Program-made: the position numbers and the translations under genes | Part shown: positions 33,485 through 43,923 of the stretch, piece after piece | How positions within the stretch are numbered: the first letter of the stretch is position 1 | How the letters are laid out: every line of letters starts with the position of its first letter | Origin: Linanthus parryae | Taxonomy: Eukaryota > Streptophyta > Magnoliopsida > Ericales > Polemoniaceae | Reading direction: 5' to 3' | Assembly (NCBI GenBank): GCA_023055425.1 | Contig: JALGPY010000005.1 | Span: forward strand, 82,439,495 to 82,503,494 | DNA: 64,000 nucleotides | The notes under the pieces: model-generated | What the model saw: the letters and a program-made list of their open reading frames with translations, nothing else | Database searches by the model: none | Told to the model about the DNA's origin: nothing

Positions 33485-34098
33485 AACACCAAACTGCAAA
33501 TTTCTATCAACAATCTGCAGAATCCGACACCGCCAATGCGTCGGGAACGTCCAAAAACCTAGGTTTTGACTCTTGTTTCAAGTCAAAGGGAGTCCTGGAG
33601 CCGAAGATACGTCCAAAAAAAGTTGGACCACACGTCGCGCGTTTCAGACACGCGCCCAGCCGTACCCGCGAAGCACCGGATCGCTCCTCTGGTCTTCTTC
33701 TTCCCCACGATTAGAACAAAACCCAGCCACCTGCGTTTTTTTTCCCGGTCGAATTGGACAACTCAGAAGGCAAAAAACCTCTCGATTTCAACCCGAAATC
33801 AACCCAGACCTGGTTAGGTAGACGCCCAAGGATCTTTTTTTTTGATGCCGCCAATCAGAAAACCTTTCAACGCCGCCGCCGCCGTTACCACAGCCGCTGC
33901 CCAGGTGCTTTCTCGCTGCCGCCTTCAACCCTTCAATGCCGCTGCTTCTCTTTGTTGTTCTCAACCCAAGCGCCACAAGTCCCGTTGCCGTGAGATCTTC
34001 AAGAACACAAAATCACCGCCGCCGCAAGCGTTTTGTCGTCTCCGGAAACTTTATTATCTCGTCTCCGTTCTCGTCGCGTGCTTTACCCAGATCGTGAA

Positions 34099-34114
34099 CA
34101 TGGCTCTAATACCA
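34099..34114 (-). other. Primer binding site of the gag-protease copia element
   Basis: On the minus strand TGGTATTAGAGCCATG lies two bases inside the LTR and is close to the initiator-Met PBS. Confidence 0.85.
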
Positions 34115-34116
34115 CT

Positions 34117-34526
34117 TGTTGGGATTTATCATGTCGAAATCCCGCGCAACGGAAAAACAAACATGATCACTACACGAACACGCAATATGGAGAACGAGAA
34201 AATAAAGAACACGATATTTAACGTGCTTCGGCAAATTGCCTACGTGCATGGGGCAAGAATGATTTTTCACTAGTACGAAAACCGTACACCCACAATTCTC
34301 TCTACAAGCCTCTCAACTCTCCTACACGCTAAACCTGTGTGCCACTCTGAGTTGAACTTATGAAATAAAACAATAGCTAGCACCTCTATTTATATACTAA
34401 ACTAGAGAAGGTGGAAAAGCCCACCTAGCCCAAGCTATCACCTCCTCAGAGATCACCTCCTCAGAAGAGAAATCAGACGCATCGGGTACACCGATTTGTC
34501 TTGCAGAATTCGAGACAAACCCAACA
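34117..34526 (-). repeat. 5' LTR of the gag-protease copia element
   Basis: On the minus strand it starts TGTTGGGTTTGTC and ends AAATCCCAACA. A TATATAAATAG box is near 34388. Confidence 0.95.
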
Positions 34527-35106
34527 GGGATGAGATAACAGAGAGAAGAAAACAGGAAGAATCAAGAGAGAGAGAGAGGGGCTGCAATTAGAGCTCCAGA
34601 ATAAGGCATTCAGGGACCAAACTTCATAATTGAGAATGAGAATAAGAATTCTCAGCTTCTTTTCACGACCCGGTCGATGGAGGCTGCGTCTAATTTCATC
34701 ATTGGCTTTCAATTTTGATGTTTCCTCTTCCCATAGTGTGTTTCACTTCAGGTGGTCTGGGTAATCAGTAGTGGTTGTGGGGTAGGGAGAGAGAGATGGT
34801 GCTGATGCCGGTGGGTGATAGGAAGAAGAAGAATAAGAGATGTGGTAAAAAAATGGGTCTTAAACCGGCTGGTGAACTCGAATATTTAGAGAAGGGTTAT
34901 TGAGATTGTGGTGTTGACGGTGTCGTGCGACGGCAGTGACGGAGGCGCTGGCTGGGGTGCGTGGTGGAAATGGAGAAGGGAGAGGGGAAGTTGGGAACGA
35001 CTACCGAGACATGATTATTACTGATAAAGAAAATAAAACTACTACCACTCACAAATGTTTAGGGGGTATTGTGGTCATTTTTACAATAATTGTGATGTAA
35101 TTAGTA

Positions 35107-36004
35107 CATCCCTTTTGCAAACAACTTTTTCATCATCACCTGGGAGTTTCGGAAAGTGGTACAATGTGAGTGGAACATTCTTTAAAAAATAGAGCATTTT
35201 TTTGAGAATTTGGTTTTAGTTTTGAATATGGTATATTAAAATAAAAAATTTAACTATATTATTTGATTTCATACCAACCATTGTATCCGCTAATGTTTGA
35301 TCTTACTTGATCTGTATGTCATTGTTCTGGGTGTTAATCTGGTGGTGGTGTTGGTGCCGGTCTTGTGGTGGTGCTGGTATGGTGGTTATGGTTGTGATGT
35401 TTATTGTGGGAGAGAGAGAATGAGAGAGAGATTGTAGCTACATTGGATTGCTTAGCGTAAAATTGTCAAAAGCACACGTCTCTTAAAATTTGTGCATCTT
35501 TTCTCTCACTTGAAAGAAGAGAAACAAAGGTAGTACTCAAAAGAAAAGAAAGTTGAGTTATTTGGGTTAGTATCATCGTCTTCAGCAAGCTGCCTCTGCA
35601 TCGCGAATCCAGGCAGTCCAAAAATATGAAGCAACAAGATTTTGGCACGTAAATTACATATCCCTAACTAATTCACCCTTGCTTTCCCTCATCTTCAATC
35701 ACTGTAACTGCTTTTTCTCTCTACAATGCAATCCAAAGCTCGATGTAGACCTCCGATGAGGACCATCATCCATGGAACCCAGATCCTCGATTGGAACTCC
35801 GTGGACGATATTACCCGCAACAATCGTCTAATATCAGTTGTAATTTCTCAATTATTAGTTTACAAAAGTGCACTATGTATAAAACAGAAGTATACACAAC
35901 TGTTGTGTATTCTCAATTTGTTGTTGATTGTTCACCTCCATGAAGCCGAAGATAGCACAAAGATGTTTTACTTGTTGATTATCTGACTGAAATTAGTAGG
36001 CATG
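35107..36004. other. Intergenic stretch, no gene recognised
   Basis: AT-rich with a short (AG)n stretch near 35409-35435. A small plus-strand frame at 35726-35820 (PPMRTIIHGTQILDWNSVDD) looks protein-like but is too short to place. Confidence 0.35.
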
Positions 36005-36279
36005 TGATACGATATATGTATTGAAAATAACGAAGTACTGAAAATAAAGAAAGAGATAGAGTAGGGAGAGATTTAGGGATGAAAGAATTGTTATTTCATT
36101 GATTGAATAATATGGATCTTGCTTAAATAGATAAACTAATAAGCCTAACCTAGCCTATACCTAACACACCGACCCTACAGGCTAACTAAATAAACAGTAA
36201 ATCATAATGAATAATTAAATACCTACAAAACTAATAAATAACTAAATAAATAGATAATATTGATACATGACCCGTATCA
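36005..36279 (-). repeat. 3' LTR of the short-LTR gypsy-type element
   Basis: On the minus strand it starts TGATACGGGTCATG. The purine tract GCGCGGGGGAGT (36280-36291) is the polypurine tract. Confidence 0.85.
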
Positions 36280-36714
36280 ACTCCCCCGCGCTTGAAATCC
36301 GCCTTTTCCTCAAGGTGGATATTGAAAAATCCTCAATACTCTTGCCTGGATCAAATTGTTGTCGCGTGAGCTTGACAATATAACTTGAGCCAAAAAATTG
36401 GTGGTCAAAATTGGTGTAGTTCATATGAAGTGGCTGACCCATATTAGATATTGTGTAGCCCAAATATGCAGTAAGGCCAAATGCCCTCTGCCCAAGTGTA
36501 CAATTAGGCCTGAAGTCAAAAAAGGGCTTCGGCCCACAGTTATGCTCAAGATAGTGAGGCCCATATGTAGACATCAGCCCACAATGATGAAACCTATTAC
36601 CAAACGACCACGGGAAAGGACCAGGATGTCCGGTCGTAAATTGGTAATGACCATGGGTTGGTGACTCGGCCGAAAGTGGTTTAGGTGGGATCGGCCAAGA
36701 AGACGTGGCGTTGT
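36280..36714 (-). other. Interior of the short-LTR gypsy element, 3' part
   Basis: No pol motif. Frames on either strand are short and unrelated to known domains. It ends in GTTGT, the left target duplication of the Angela-like element. Confidence 0.5.
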
Positions 36715-38105
36715 TGTAGGGTTTTGATCATGGATACATAGCACAATAATAATAAATTTATCCGATTAAGACCCTCCAAGGATCACATGAAGAGAAATCA
36801 TGACGATGGTAAATGTTTCGTGTTATGCACCTTGTAGGTCTCCTTTGATGACTTCAAACACAAAACAACTATCACGTCTCTACGGTTGATCCACGCTTAG
36901 GATTGAGATCTAGATCTTCCAAACACCTTGTTCTAGCTAGGAATAATGGAAGAGGATGAAGAAATCACGCAACGGAGCACCAAAGAGAGGGGCGGACGGC
37001 AAGGGGGGGGGGGTTCGGCCCTCCTTGTTGTCTTTCTCTCCCCTTCCTTCTCTCCTACTCAACTTATGTTATGAACATTAGTTGTAGGGGAAAGAAGCTA
37101 GGAGCATCCTATATATAGTCCAACAAATCCTTGTTACTACATAAATGCCCTCTACTAATCCTACTCAAGTTCGGATTAGTCCAACTTGCTTATTAGTCCT
37201 ACTAAGTTAGCAAGTTGTTGCGATTTGATCCTTCTAATTAATTAATCATATTAATTAATTCCCAATTATAGTCCAACCCTATATGGCGTGTGACCCCATA
37301 GGTTTTATTTAGTTGGTAGTAACTATTTACTAATATGGAGCAGCTTCTACCAAGACATCCACTATAGCCAACCAATAGAAATAGTCATCATGACAAACCT
37401 TGTGCAAGTATTGTCTAATCCCTTTGTCTCAATATCCGTATTGGACATGAGATGTACAAATCGCACTCGTATATCCAACCCATAGTTCCTCAATCCTTGA
37501 AATATCCTTATTCATGCGAATAACATCAATATCCTATATGAATTTATTTGAATCTGGCCAGACATTCTATAAGCACTATCTCTCGAGTGGCCTAGAATAT
37601 TTGCTCCCGTTATGTGGGAGGGAAAAATTCTATCTACATCACTAAGATATCTAAGCTTGCTTCCTATTGTATCCGATACACGCCTTTATGACTACCCAGT
37701 CACGGTGTAGCATTTGACGCTACCAGAGCACAATATTCCACAACTAGAACATCTACTGACTTCAAGTCTAAGGATGACAATACTGTTATCACCGCGAGAA
37801 GCACTTGTGACTTTACATAAATTGTATGTAGCCTTCTAGGAGATGGGTCAATCCAGTATGCCATTACCCCTAATGCATACCCATGTGTTGGATCGTGATA
37901 TCTCCATATCAATCCAACCCCATACTAGTCTATAGTTGATTGTCCCTTTAATCAATATAATCGGCTGAGGATATTTAAGAATATAACATTTATATTTTAT
38001 AGACTTCATTCATGTTAGCATATCTCCTTATTGATAACATAATGAATCGTAAGTCCATATAAATGTCACAAGAAACAGATTTTCTATAGGGGCATATTTC
38101 CAACA
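36715..38105 (-). repeat. 3' LTR of the Angela-like element
   Basis: On the minus strand it begins TGTTGGAAATATGCCCC and ends AACCCTACA. A poly-G run lies near 37005-37014. The PPT-like AAGTGGGAGAC adjoins it (38106-38116). Confidence 0.9.
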
Positions 38106-39929
38106 GTCTCCCACTTGTACTAGAGTCAATCTTCCTGCATCATATGCCTATTTATCTAGCGCGACCCTTCATGCTTACGCTGCGTAGGGGTATGGTAGGC
38201 GAGACATGCGCTGGTACTTTTCAAATATTCACATCTCTTCTATCAACAATTTGATTGAGATTGAATATTCTGAGTAAGTGCATCTCATGCAGTAACTCAC
38301 TCAGTCCTCTATGGTAGAATCTGTAACTGAATCTTGCCTGGAATTTTTCCGGCTCGCAGTCCCTCCCACTAGTGCAAAGCATAAAACTTGACTTATAATC
38401 TAAAATATTCTTTTTTAGATTGGAAGTTCTCATCACTATAACCCCTTACAGTAAACTCTTCCTATCCTTCGTTTATCAATAATAGTTCTTCTCAAGTACT
38501 TAAGGATAGTCTTGATAATTATCCAGTGACTCTCGCTTGGATTTGACTGGTATCTTTTTTTCATACCATATGACATGTATGGCCTGGTACATAACATGGC
38601 TTATATCATGAATCTCATTCATACGGTCCCTTTCCCAATCTAATTGGAAAGACAATTAGTCTTCCAAAGACTAATTCCATGTGACATAGGTAGAATCCAT
38701 ATTCTTTTCATGTTGAATCACTTCAACACCTTTGTCAATTTATGTACTATTAACTAAGCCGCACAACCATCTTGATGTATCTCCATAGATTTTCATAGGT
38801 TGCTTCGCCTATGTCTATCATTGAAGATTTTATTCCCTAGTCAATCTACGTAAGATTTCTAAGTATGAACATCACTCCCAGTGATTATTATGTCTCCAGA
38901 AACATAACTGTGCTCCCACTAACCTTCTTGTAAACACAAGATTCATCTTCAATTTTGATGGAACCAAACTCCTCTGATTGAATCATCAATTCGAAGAATC
39001 GAACTTAAAGAAGCTTGACTCAATCTATGGACAAATTGCTAAAAGCAAGATGCGAATGGATTTAAGCATCACAACTGGGGAAAGATTTCGCCATATTCTA
39101 TATTATGAACTTACATGAAACCTTTCTTTACCAATTATCCCTTAAAAGTAATCATATTACTATCCATGTTGGTTTCCTCATAACCCACTTGCACCCTATG
39201 GGTACTACCATTTCAGGTCGTTCCACCAAAGTCCACACTTTGTTGGTATACATGGATTCCATATCGTATCTTATGGCTCCAAGCCATTTCTGAGACTTTG
39301 GCCTACACGTGGCCATCTCATAGGTTGTAGGCTCATCTCGATGAACAATGTATCACGGGTTATGATAAATCCTTATTTCTCTAGTCCCTTGACATATCCT
39401 ACCTAACCTACGAGGTTCTTGTGTTATCTGAGTAGGTTGCTCCACAACACCTTGTGATCATACTCATGTTCCATCAAAAGGGTCAATGTTCCGTGGTGGT
39501 TCTTGAACTTCTTCAAGTTCTACTTTCCTCCCAGTGTTTCTTTTAGAGACAATCTCTATCTGGAAACACAGCGGTTCGAGAAACAAACAATTTTTTCACG
39601 ATTGGATTGTAGAAATAATATCCTTTGTTTCCTCAGTATATTCCACATAGTAAATTTATCCGACTTAGGTTCAAGTTATCTGTAAACCTTTTACATAAAC
39701 TTCATAACCAAAATTCTTTATGAACGACATACTAGGACACTTCCTAGTCCAGATCGCATATGGTGTTCTTCATAATTAATTTTAGATGGAACAAGGTTAA
39801 GGGCGAAATTTGATGTAATTAGATCATAGCCCCTTAAAGCATACGGGAAGTTCTGTTTGACACATCATGGACCGAACCGTGTCTAACAAGGTCCTTAGTC
39901 TCTCCTCCGAAACGCCATTCCATAATGGT
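38106..39929 (-). pseudogene. Angela-like RNase H, RT and integrase tail, decayed
   Basis: Read on the minus strand from the right. The integrase piece WNGVSEERLRTLLDTVRSMMC and QTELPVCFKGL abuts the nested SIRE-like element. Farther down, the RT N-terminus appears as ESMYTNKVWTLVERPE and PIGCKWVMRK (about 39170-39270). After that only scraps of RT and RNase H remain, with stops every few codons, to the PPT. Dead. Confidence 0.7.
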
Positions 39930-41436
39930 TGTTGATTCAAAGACCCTTGAATGTTTTTTGGATGGTAATTGTTTTGAGTGATGAAAGACAAAGACAAAGA
40001 CATAAGCAGCAAAGCATTTCAAATACTCCAAGGCCTTGAGATACTAACAGAGCTTCAAAGCCTTGAGAGTTGTTCTTATCCTGCTAAATGTTCTAACAGT
40101 TTTGTATTGCAGGTTGGATATCTGATTTTACAGATCAGGAAATTGATGCATATACTCATGTTTTACATTATCCACATATCTAACACAATTGCAGATGATC
40201 AAAACAGGGAGAATCAAAGTTTTCTGAACTTAACTTTGAAGATCTGTGAAGCAGGTTCAGAGCTTCAAGGCCTTGAGATGTGCCTTGAGCTGCTGACAGT
40301 TTTTACAGAACTAAGTTGATTCTTTCTTGCAGGTTTTGACTCTGTTATTGTGATTATTTATTGACTTCTAAGAGTCTTAAACTTCTTTTTCATTATTTAT
40401 ATGTTTCAGAAGTTAAACAGATTACTGTTATAATCTTTTAACCAGTTTTATTAGAAACTGGAAAACCAAACAGTCAGAGTACTCTTATATTTCTGGATTT
40501 TGTTGTTGTTGTGTTTTAATGTTGTCGCAGGTTTGTTAAACGTGCAAGAGCAATCCCAACAAACTCCAACAGATATCCATTTAGAGCTGTTTGAATTTCA
40601 GTTGAAAATAGAATGAGGATTTGTAGGAAATGAGATCCTAAAATCTCTTAATCGGTTGCGGCTGTGGATAAAAGAGATTGGTTTGAATTTTGAAAGTAGT
40701 GAGGCTTACAGAATACTCTGAGAGGTGTGACAAGTTCGTCGGAGATCATTCATTCAAAAACACACAAGGATTCAAGCTTCAATCCAGATTACAGAATATC
40801 AAATCAATTCAGTTTCCAGAAGAACACATCCAGGCTTTACTAGTTTATTTCTTCTACTATGTTCTTCACTTATTTTGTAATCTCTGTATCTCTTAAATAT
40901 CTTAAACCTCACTTAACCTAGTGGTTGGTTGTTCAAGTGAAAAACAAGAGGTTCTTGTTAGCTGAACAGTTAGTAGATGTAACTAGATAGGTTTGGAACC
41001 ACAAGATGTATAGGTGTAAGGGAAATCACTTAGGCTTGAAGATCTAGGGCTGTTTCTGTGTGAGTAATAAGAAGTGTTTGCCCTATCCTGGTGGGAACAG
41101 ATCCCTCAGGCGGAGATTAGGTCCATTGGGACTGAACTTTGTAAATTGCTTTGTGTTCTTTACTTTACAGTTTTATTATTATCTGCTGCACACAACTCAA
41201 ATCAAACTAGGGTTCATAAGCAGTTTAGAACTGGTAATAGTTCAAGGCCTTGAAGCTTTCTATTTTGCCTTTGAGAGTTTCAGACAGTTTTCTAAAATCT
41301 CAAGGCCTTGAGATTTGAGTTTCTCACTTAAGTTAATTTGTTAAAAACTGTGTTTTGAAAAAAGTTTCCATACTCTATTCAACCCCCCCTTCTAGAGTAT
41401 TTAGGTCCTGTATTTTCTCTAAATTACACACTTTCA
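39930..41436 (+). repeat. 5' LTR of the deleted SIRE-like element
   Basis: 1507 bp. Starts TGTTGATTCAAAGACC and ends ACACACTTTCA. It contains four exact CAAGGCCTTG palindromes and variants. C-run of seven at 41383-41389. Confidence 0.9.
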
Positions 41437-41438
41437 AT

Positions 41439-41450
41439 TGGTATCAGAGC
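41439..41450 (+). other. Primer binding site of the deleted SIRE-like element
   Basis: TGGTATCAGAGC, an exact initiator-Met PBS, two bases after the LTR. Confidence 0.95.
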
Positions 41451-41477
41451 TTGTGTCACTGATATAGATCTAACAAT

Positions 41478-42121
41478 ATGGTGTCTATGAGTAATTTAGG
41501 AGATGGTGGATTCTCACAAGGAAGGGCAGCCAACAGACCTCCATTGTTCTGTGGTGATAACTTCATGCACTGGAAAGCTTTGATGAAGATGTTCATTATA
41601 GATGAAGACATGGAACTGTGGTCAATAGTTCAGAATGGTCCTCATGAGTACTATACTACAATTGATGGAGTCAGATGTATCAAGTCTGAGGAAAATCTTT
41701 CAGTTACTGAACTGGAAAAGGTATCAAAAAATTACAAGACTATGAATCTGTTATAATGTGCTCTTAATGCAGATGAGTTCAATAGAGTATCAAATTGCAC
41801 GAGTGCCAAAGAAGTATGGGATAAACTGGTGGTGACCTATGAAGGAACAAGCCAGGTTAAGCAGACCAAAATCAACATACTTCTGAGGCAATATGAGTTG
41901 TTCAAAATGAATTCAGATGAGACCATCAAGGAGATGTTCAAAAGATTCACTGATGTGGTGAACAATCTAGAGTCATTGGGAAAGAAATTCTCAAATGAGG
42001 AGAAAGTCAGAAAAATTCTGAGAAGCTTGCCAAAAGCCAAGTGGGAGCCAAAGACAACAGCCATTGAGGAAGCTCAGGATTTAAGTCTTCTTCAGCTAGA
42101 TGATCTACAAGGAAAGCTCAG
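41478..42121 (+). pseudogene. SIRE-like gag fragment
   Basis: It starts MVSMSNLGDGGFSQGRAANR and reads RPPLFCGDNFMHWKALMKMF, the F-x-G-x-N-F-x-x-W start of this Gag type. A stop at about 41754 replaces the Tyr codon found in the sister copy. The frame continues through KQTKINILLRQYELFKMNSD and EEKVRKILRSLPKAKWEPKT to LLQLDDLQGKL, where it fuses with 3' LTR sequence. Confidence 0.85.
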
Positions 42122-42310
42122 GATTGAAGCTTTCTATTTTGCCTTTGAGAGTTTCAAACAGTTTTCTAAAATCTCAAGCCCTTGAGATTTGTTTTTCACA
42201 CAAAGCTAATCTGTTAAGTTTTGATTTTCGCAAAAAGTTTCCATACTCTATTCAACCCCCCCCTTCTAGAGTATTTAGGTCTTGTATTTGGTCTACATTA
42301 CACACTTTCA
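42122..42310 (+). repeat. 3' LTR remnant of the deleted SIRE-like element
   Basis: Matches the last part of the 5' LTR (from about 41251). It includes the C-run and the ACACTTTCA end. Confidence 0.85.
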
Positions 42311-43923
42311 GTGGTGCTCTAGGTAGAGTGAGTTGGGATCTCATCCCATACTCCCTTAGATGTTCAAACAATTGGCTTAAGTATTCTCCTCCACGATCCA
42401 ATCGCAGAGTCATGATACTTTTTCCAAGCTGGTTCTCTACTTCACTCTTGAATTTCTTGAACAATTCTAAGAATTCTGATTTGTTTCTTCATAAGATACA
42501 CAAATCCATACTTCTCTGATCCCATAAGTAAATATGATGAAGTACTGAAAACCACCTTTAGTATTTGTGCTTAGCGGTCTACATACATCAATATGTATGA
42601 TTCCCAAAAGATCATATCTTCGCCCAGTAAATAAGTCTTACATGTCTCATATGATTCATAATCAAATGAGTCCAGAAATCCATCCTCATGGAGTTCTAGA
42701 TATGTATCTCTTATTCATGTGGCGTAAACAACAATGCTAAAGATAAGTTAGGTTCATATCATTATATGCAAACCTCTTGGTATTAATGTTATAAGTGAAA
42801 TTATCACGATTAAGGATTTACAATCCACTTAGACAAAATTGCATTACAATAATGCATATCAGAATAAAAGGAACAACATTCGTCCTTTATTATGATAGAG
42901 AGCCTTTCTTATCCAAACAAGAAACTATGATAATGCGCCTACTCATAGCAGGGACATAATCACTTTCGTATAATTCATGAACAATTTCATAAAGGTAGAG
43001 ATAATTCCCTACGGCTAATTCAGCAACCCCTTGCTTCATTGCTCCACGTGTAGGTTTATTTCTTCCTTATCAAATTGTCTACATCTCTTGAGATCCTACA
43101 CATTTCTATAAATGTAAGATCCTCATCTAGTATCAAATAATTTTGATGATGAGATAGACACATTGACTTTTATAACAAAAATACCTAAATTGGAATTCAC
43201 AATTCCATTATTACTTACTTCCAGGTACTTTGGGTAATATCTCTTCCTCCACACCACCTATGGGACTTTAAGACAACTTGGTATTAGCAACAAGCTTGCT
43301 TTACACCCATGGGGTCGGCGCAAACATTTTGCCCTTACCTATGCTGTTAACCATTAATATATTTGCCTATGCCCTTTGTGAGTGCTTTGTTTAGTGATTC
43401 TCAATCATATTGAGTAAATCAACTTTGAACAAAAACCATAATTGCATCCAATGCAATTTTTGGTCCACCATGGGTGAATAACTTTTTTATTCTTTATCTA
43501 TCTCATATAACTTCCAAAATCTAAGCTTTCAATCATATTGAAACCGCTTAGTTGCGTTTTACCTTTTGCATCAACATTCACACACTACTAGCTAGTGTCA
43601 TCCCGTCATATCTTGATAAATCAAGTCGCCATGCTTTAGCACGCACAAGCTTGATTAATTTCGATCATGAAGAGTGCTAATCAAGAGAACCGAACATGGA
43701 ACAACACCTAAAACCTTTTTCATGTCTAGTTCGCTCTTTTAAAAGATCTTCTTTAATGTATGATCATATCATACGCCTCCATGTTGTCATCTTGCTTCCA
43801 AAGCTCAGAGTTCATGGAAGCTAACATGAGGCAAGTCACACTCAAATAACCATTATTTGATGTTCCTTCCAATAGGTTTTAGTGTGTTTTGGTAGTCGTT
43901 GGGAAGCGAACTTTATGTTCTAA
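42311..43923 (-). pseudogene. Angela-like integrase core and upstream region, decayed
   Basis: Next to the SIRE-like insertion the integrase core reads FKSEVENQLGKSIMTLRLDRGGEYLS, with the second catalytic Asp, then LREYGMRSQLTLPRAP up to the insertion. To the right, first-Asp and GAG-pre-integrase regions are not readable. The block 43612-43690 has an imperfect copy at 47421-47500. Confidence 0.65.

Larger units (their letters stand above)
31309..34526 (-). mobile_element. Gag-protease-only copia element
   Basis: Two 410-bp LTRs with TG...CA ends and an exact duplication GGGAT (31304-31308 and 34527-34531). Between them, on the minus strand, are PBS, gag and a protease region, then a short remnant and the PPT. 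Integrase, RT and RNase H are absent. The LTRs differ at roughly a dozen positions by eye, so the insertion is comparatively young. Confidence 0.95.
30898..35106. mobile_element. Terminal-inverted-repeat element, split by a copia insertion
   Basis: The left end (CACTAATTACATCAC, then AAATGACCACAGTGCCC) and the right end read in reverse (TACTAATTACATCAC, then AAATGACCACAATACCC) form inverted repeats of about 45 bp. Without the copia element about 1 kb remains, non-coding, with GA-rich and CT-rich stretches. CACTA at the left end hints at a CACTA-type or other DNA element, but the right end has TAGTA and I see no matching target-site duplication. Class uncertain. Confidence 0.6.
39930..42310 (+). 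mobile_element. SIRE-like copia element, internally deleted, nested in the Angela-like integrase
   Basis: A full 5' LTR (39930-41436), PBS, a gag fragment, then the last 190 bp or so of the 3' LTR (from about 42122). Pol and most of the 3' LTR are gone. Flanks ATGGT and GTGGT form a 4/5 duplication, and the interrupted integrase frame resumes across it. It belongs to the same family as 52898-59075, in opposite orientation. Confidence 0.9.

Noticed and set aside
35726..35986. 86-codon plus-strand frame
   Set aside because: The first 30 residues look protein-like, but it is unrecognised and the rest is AT-rich noise.
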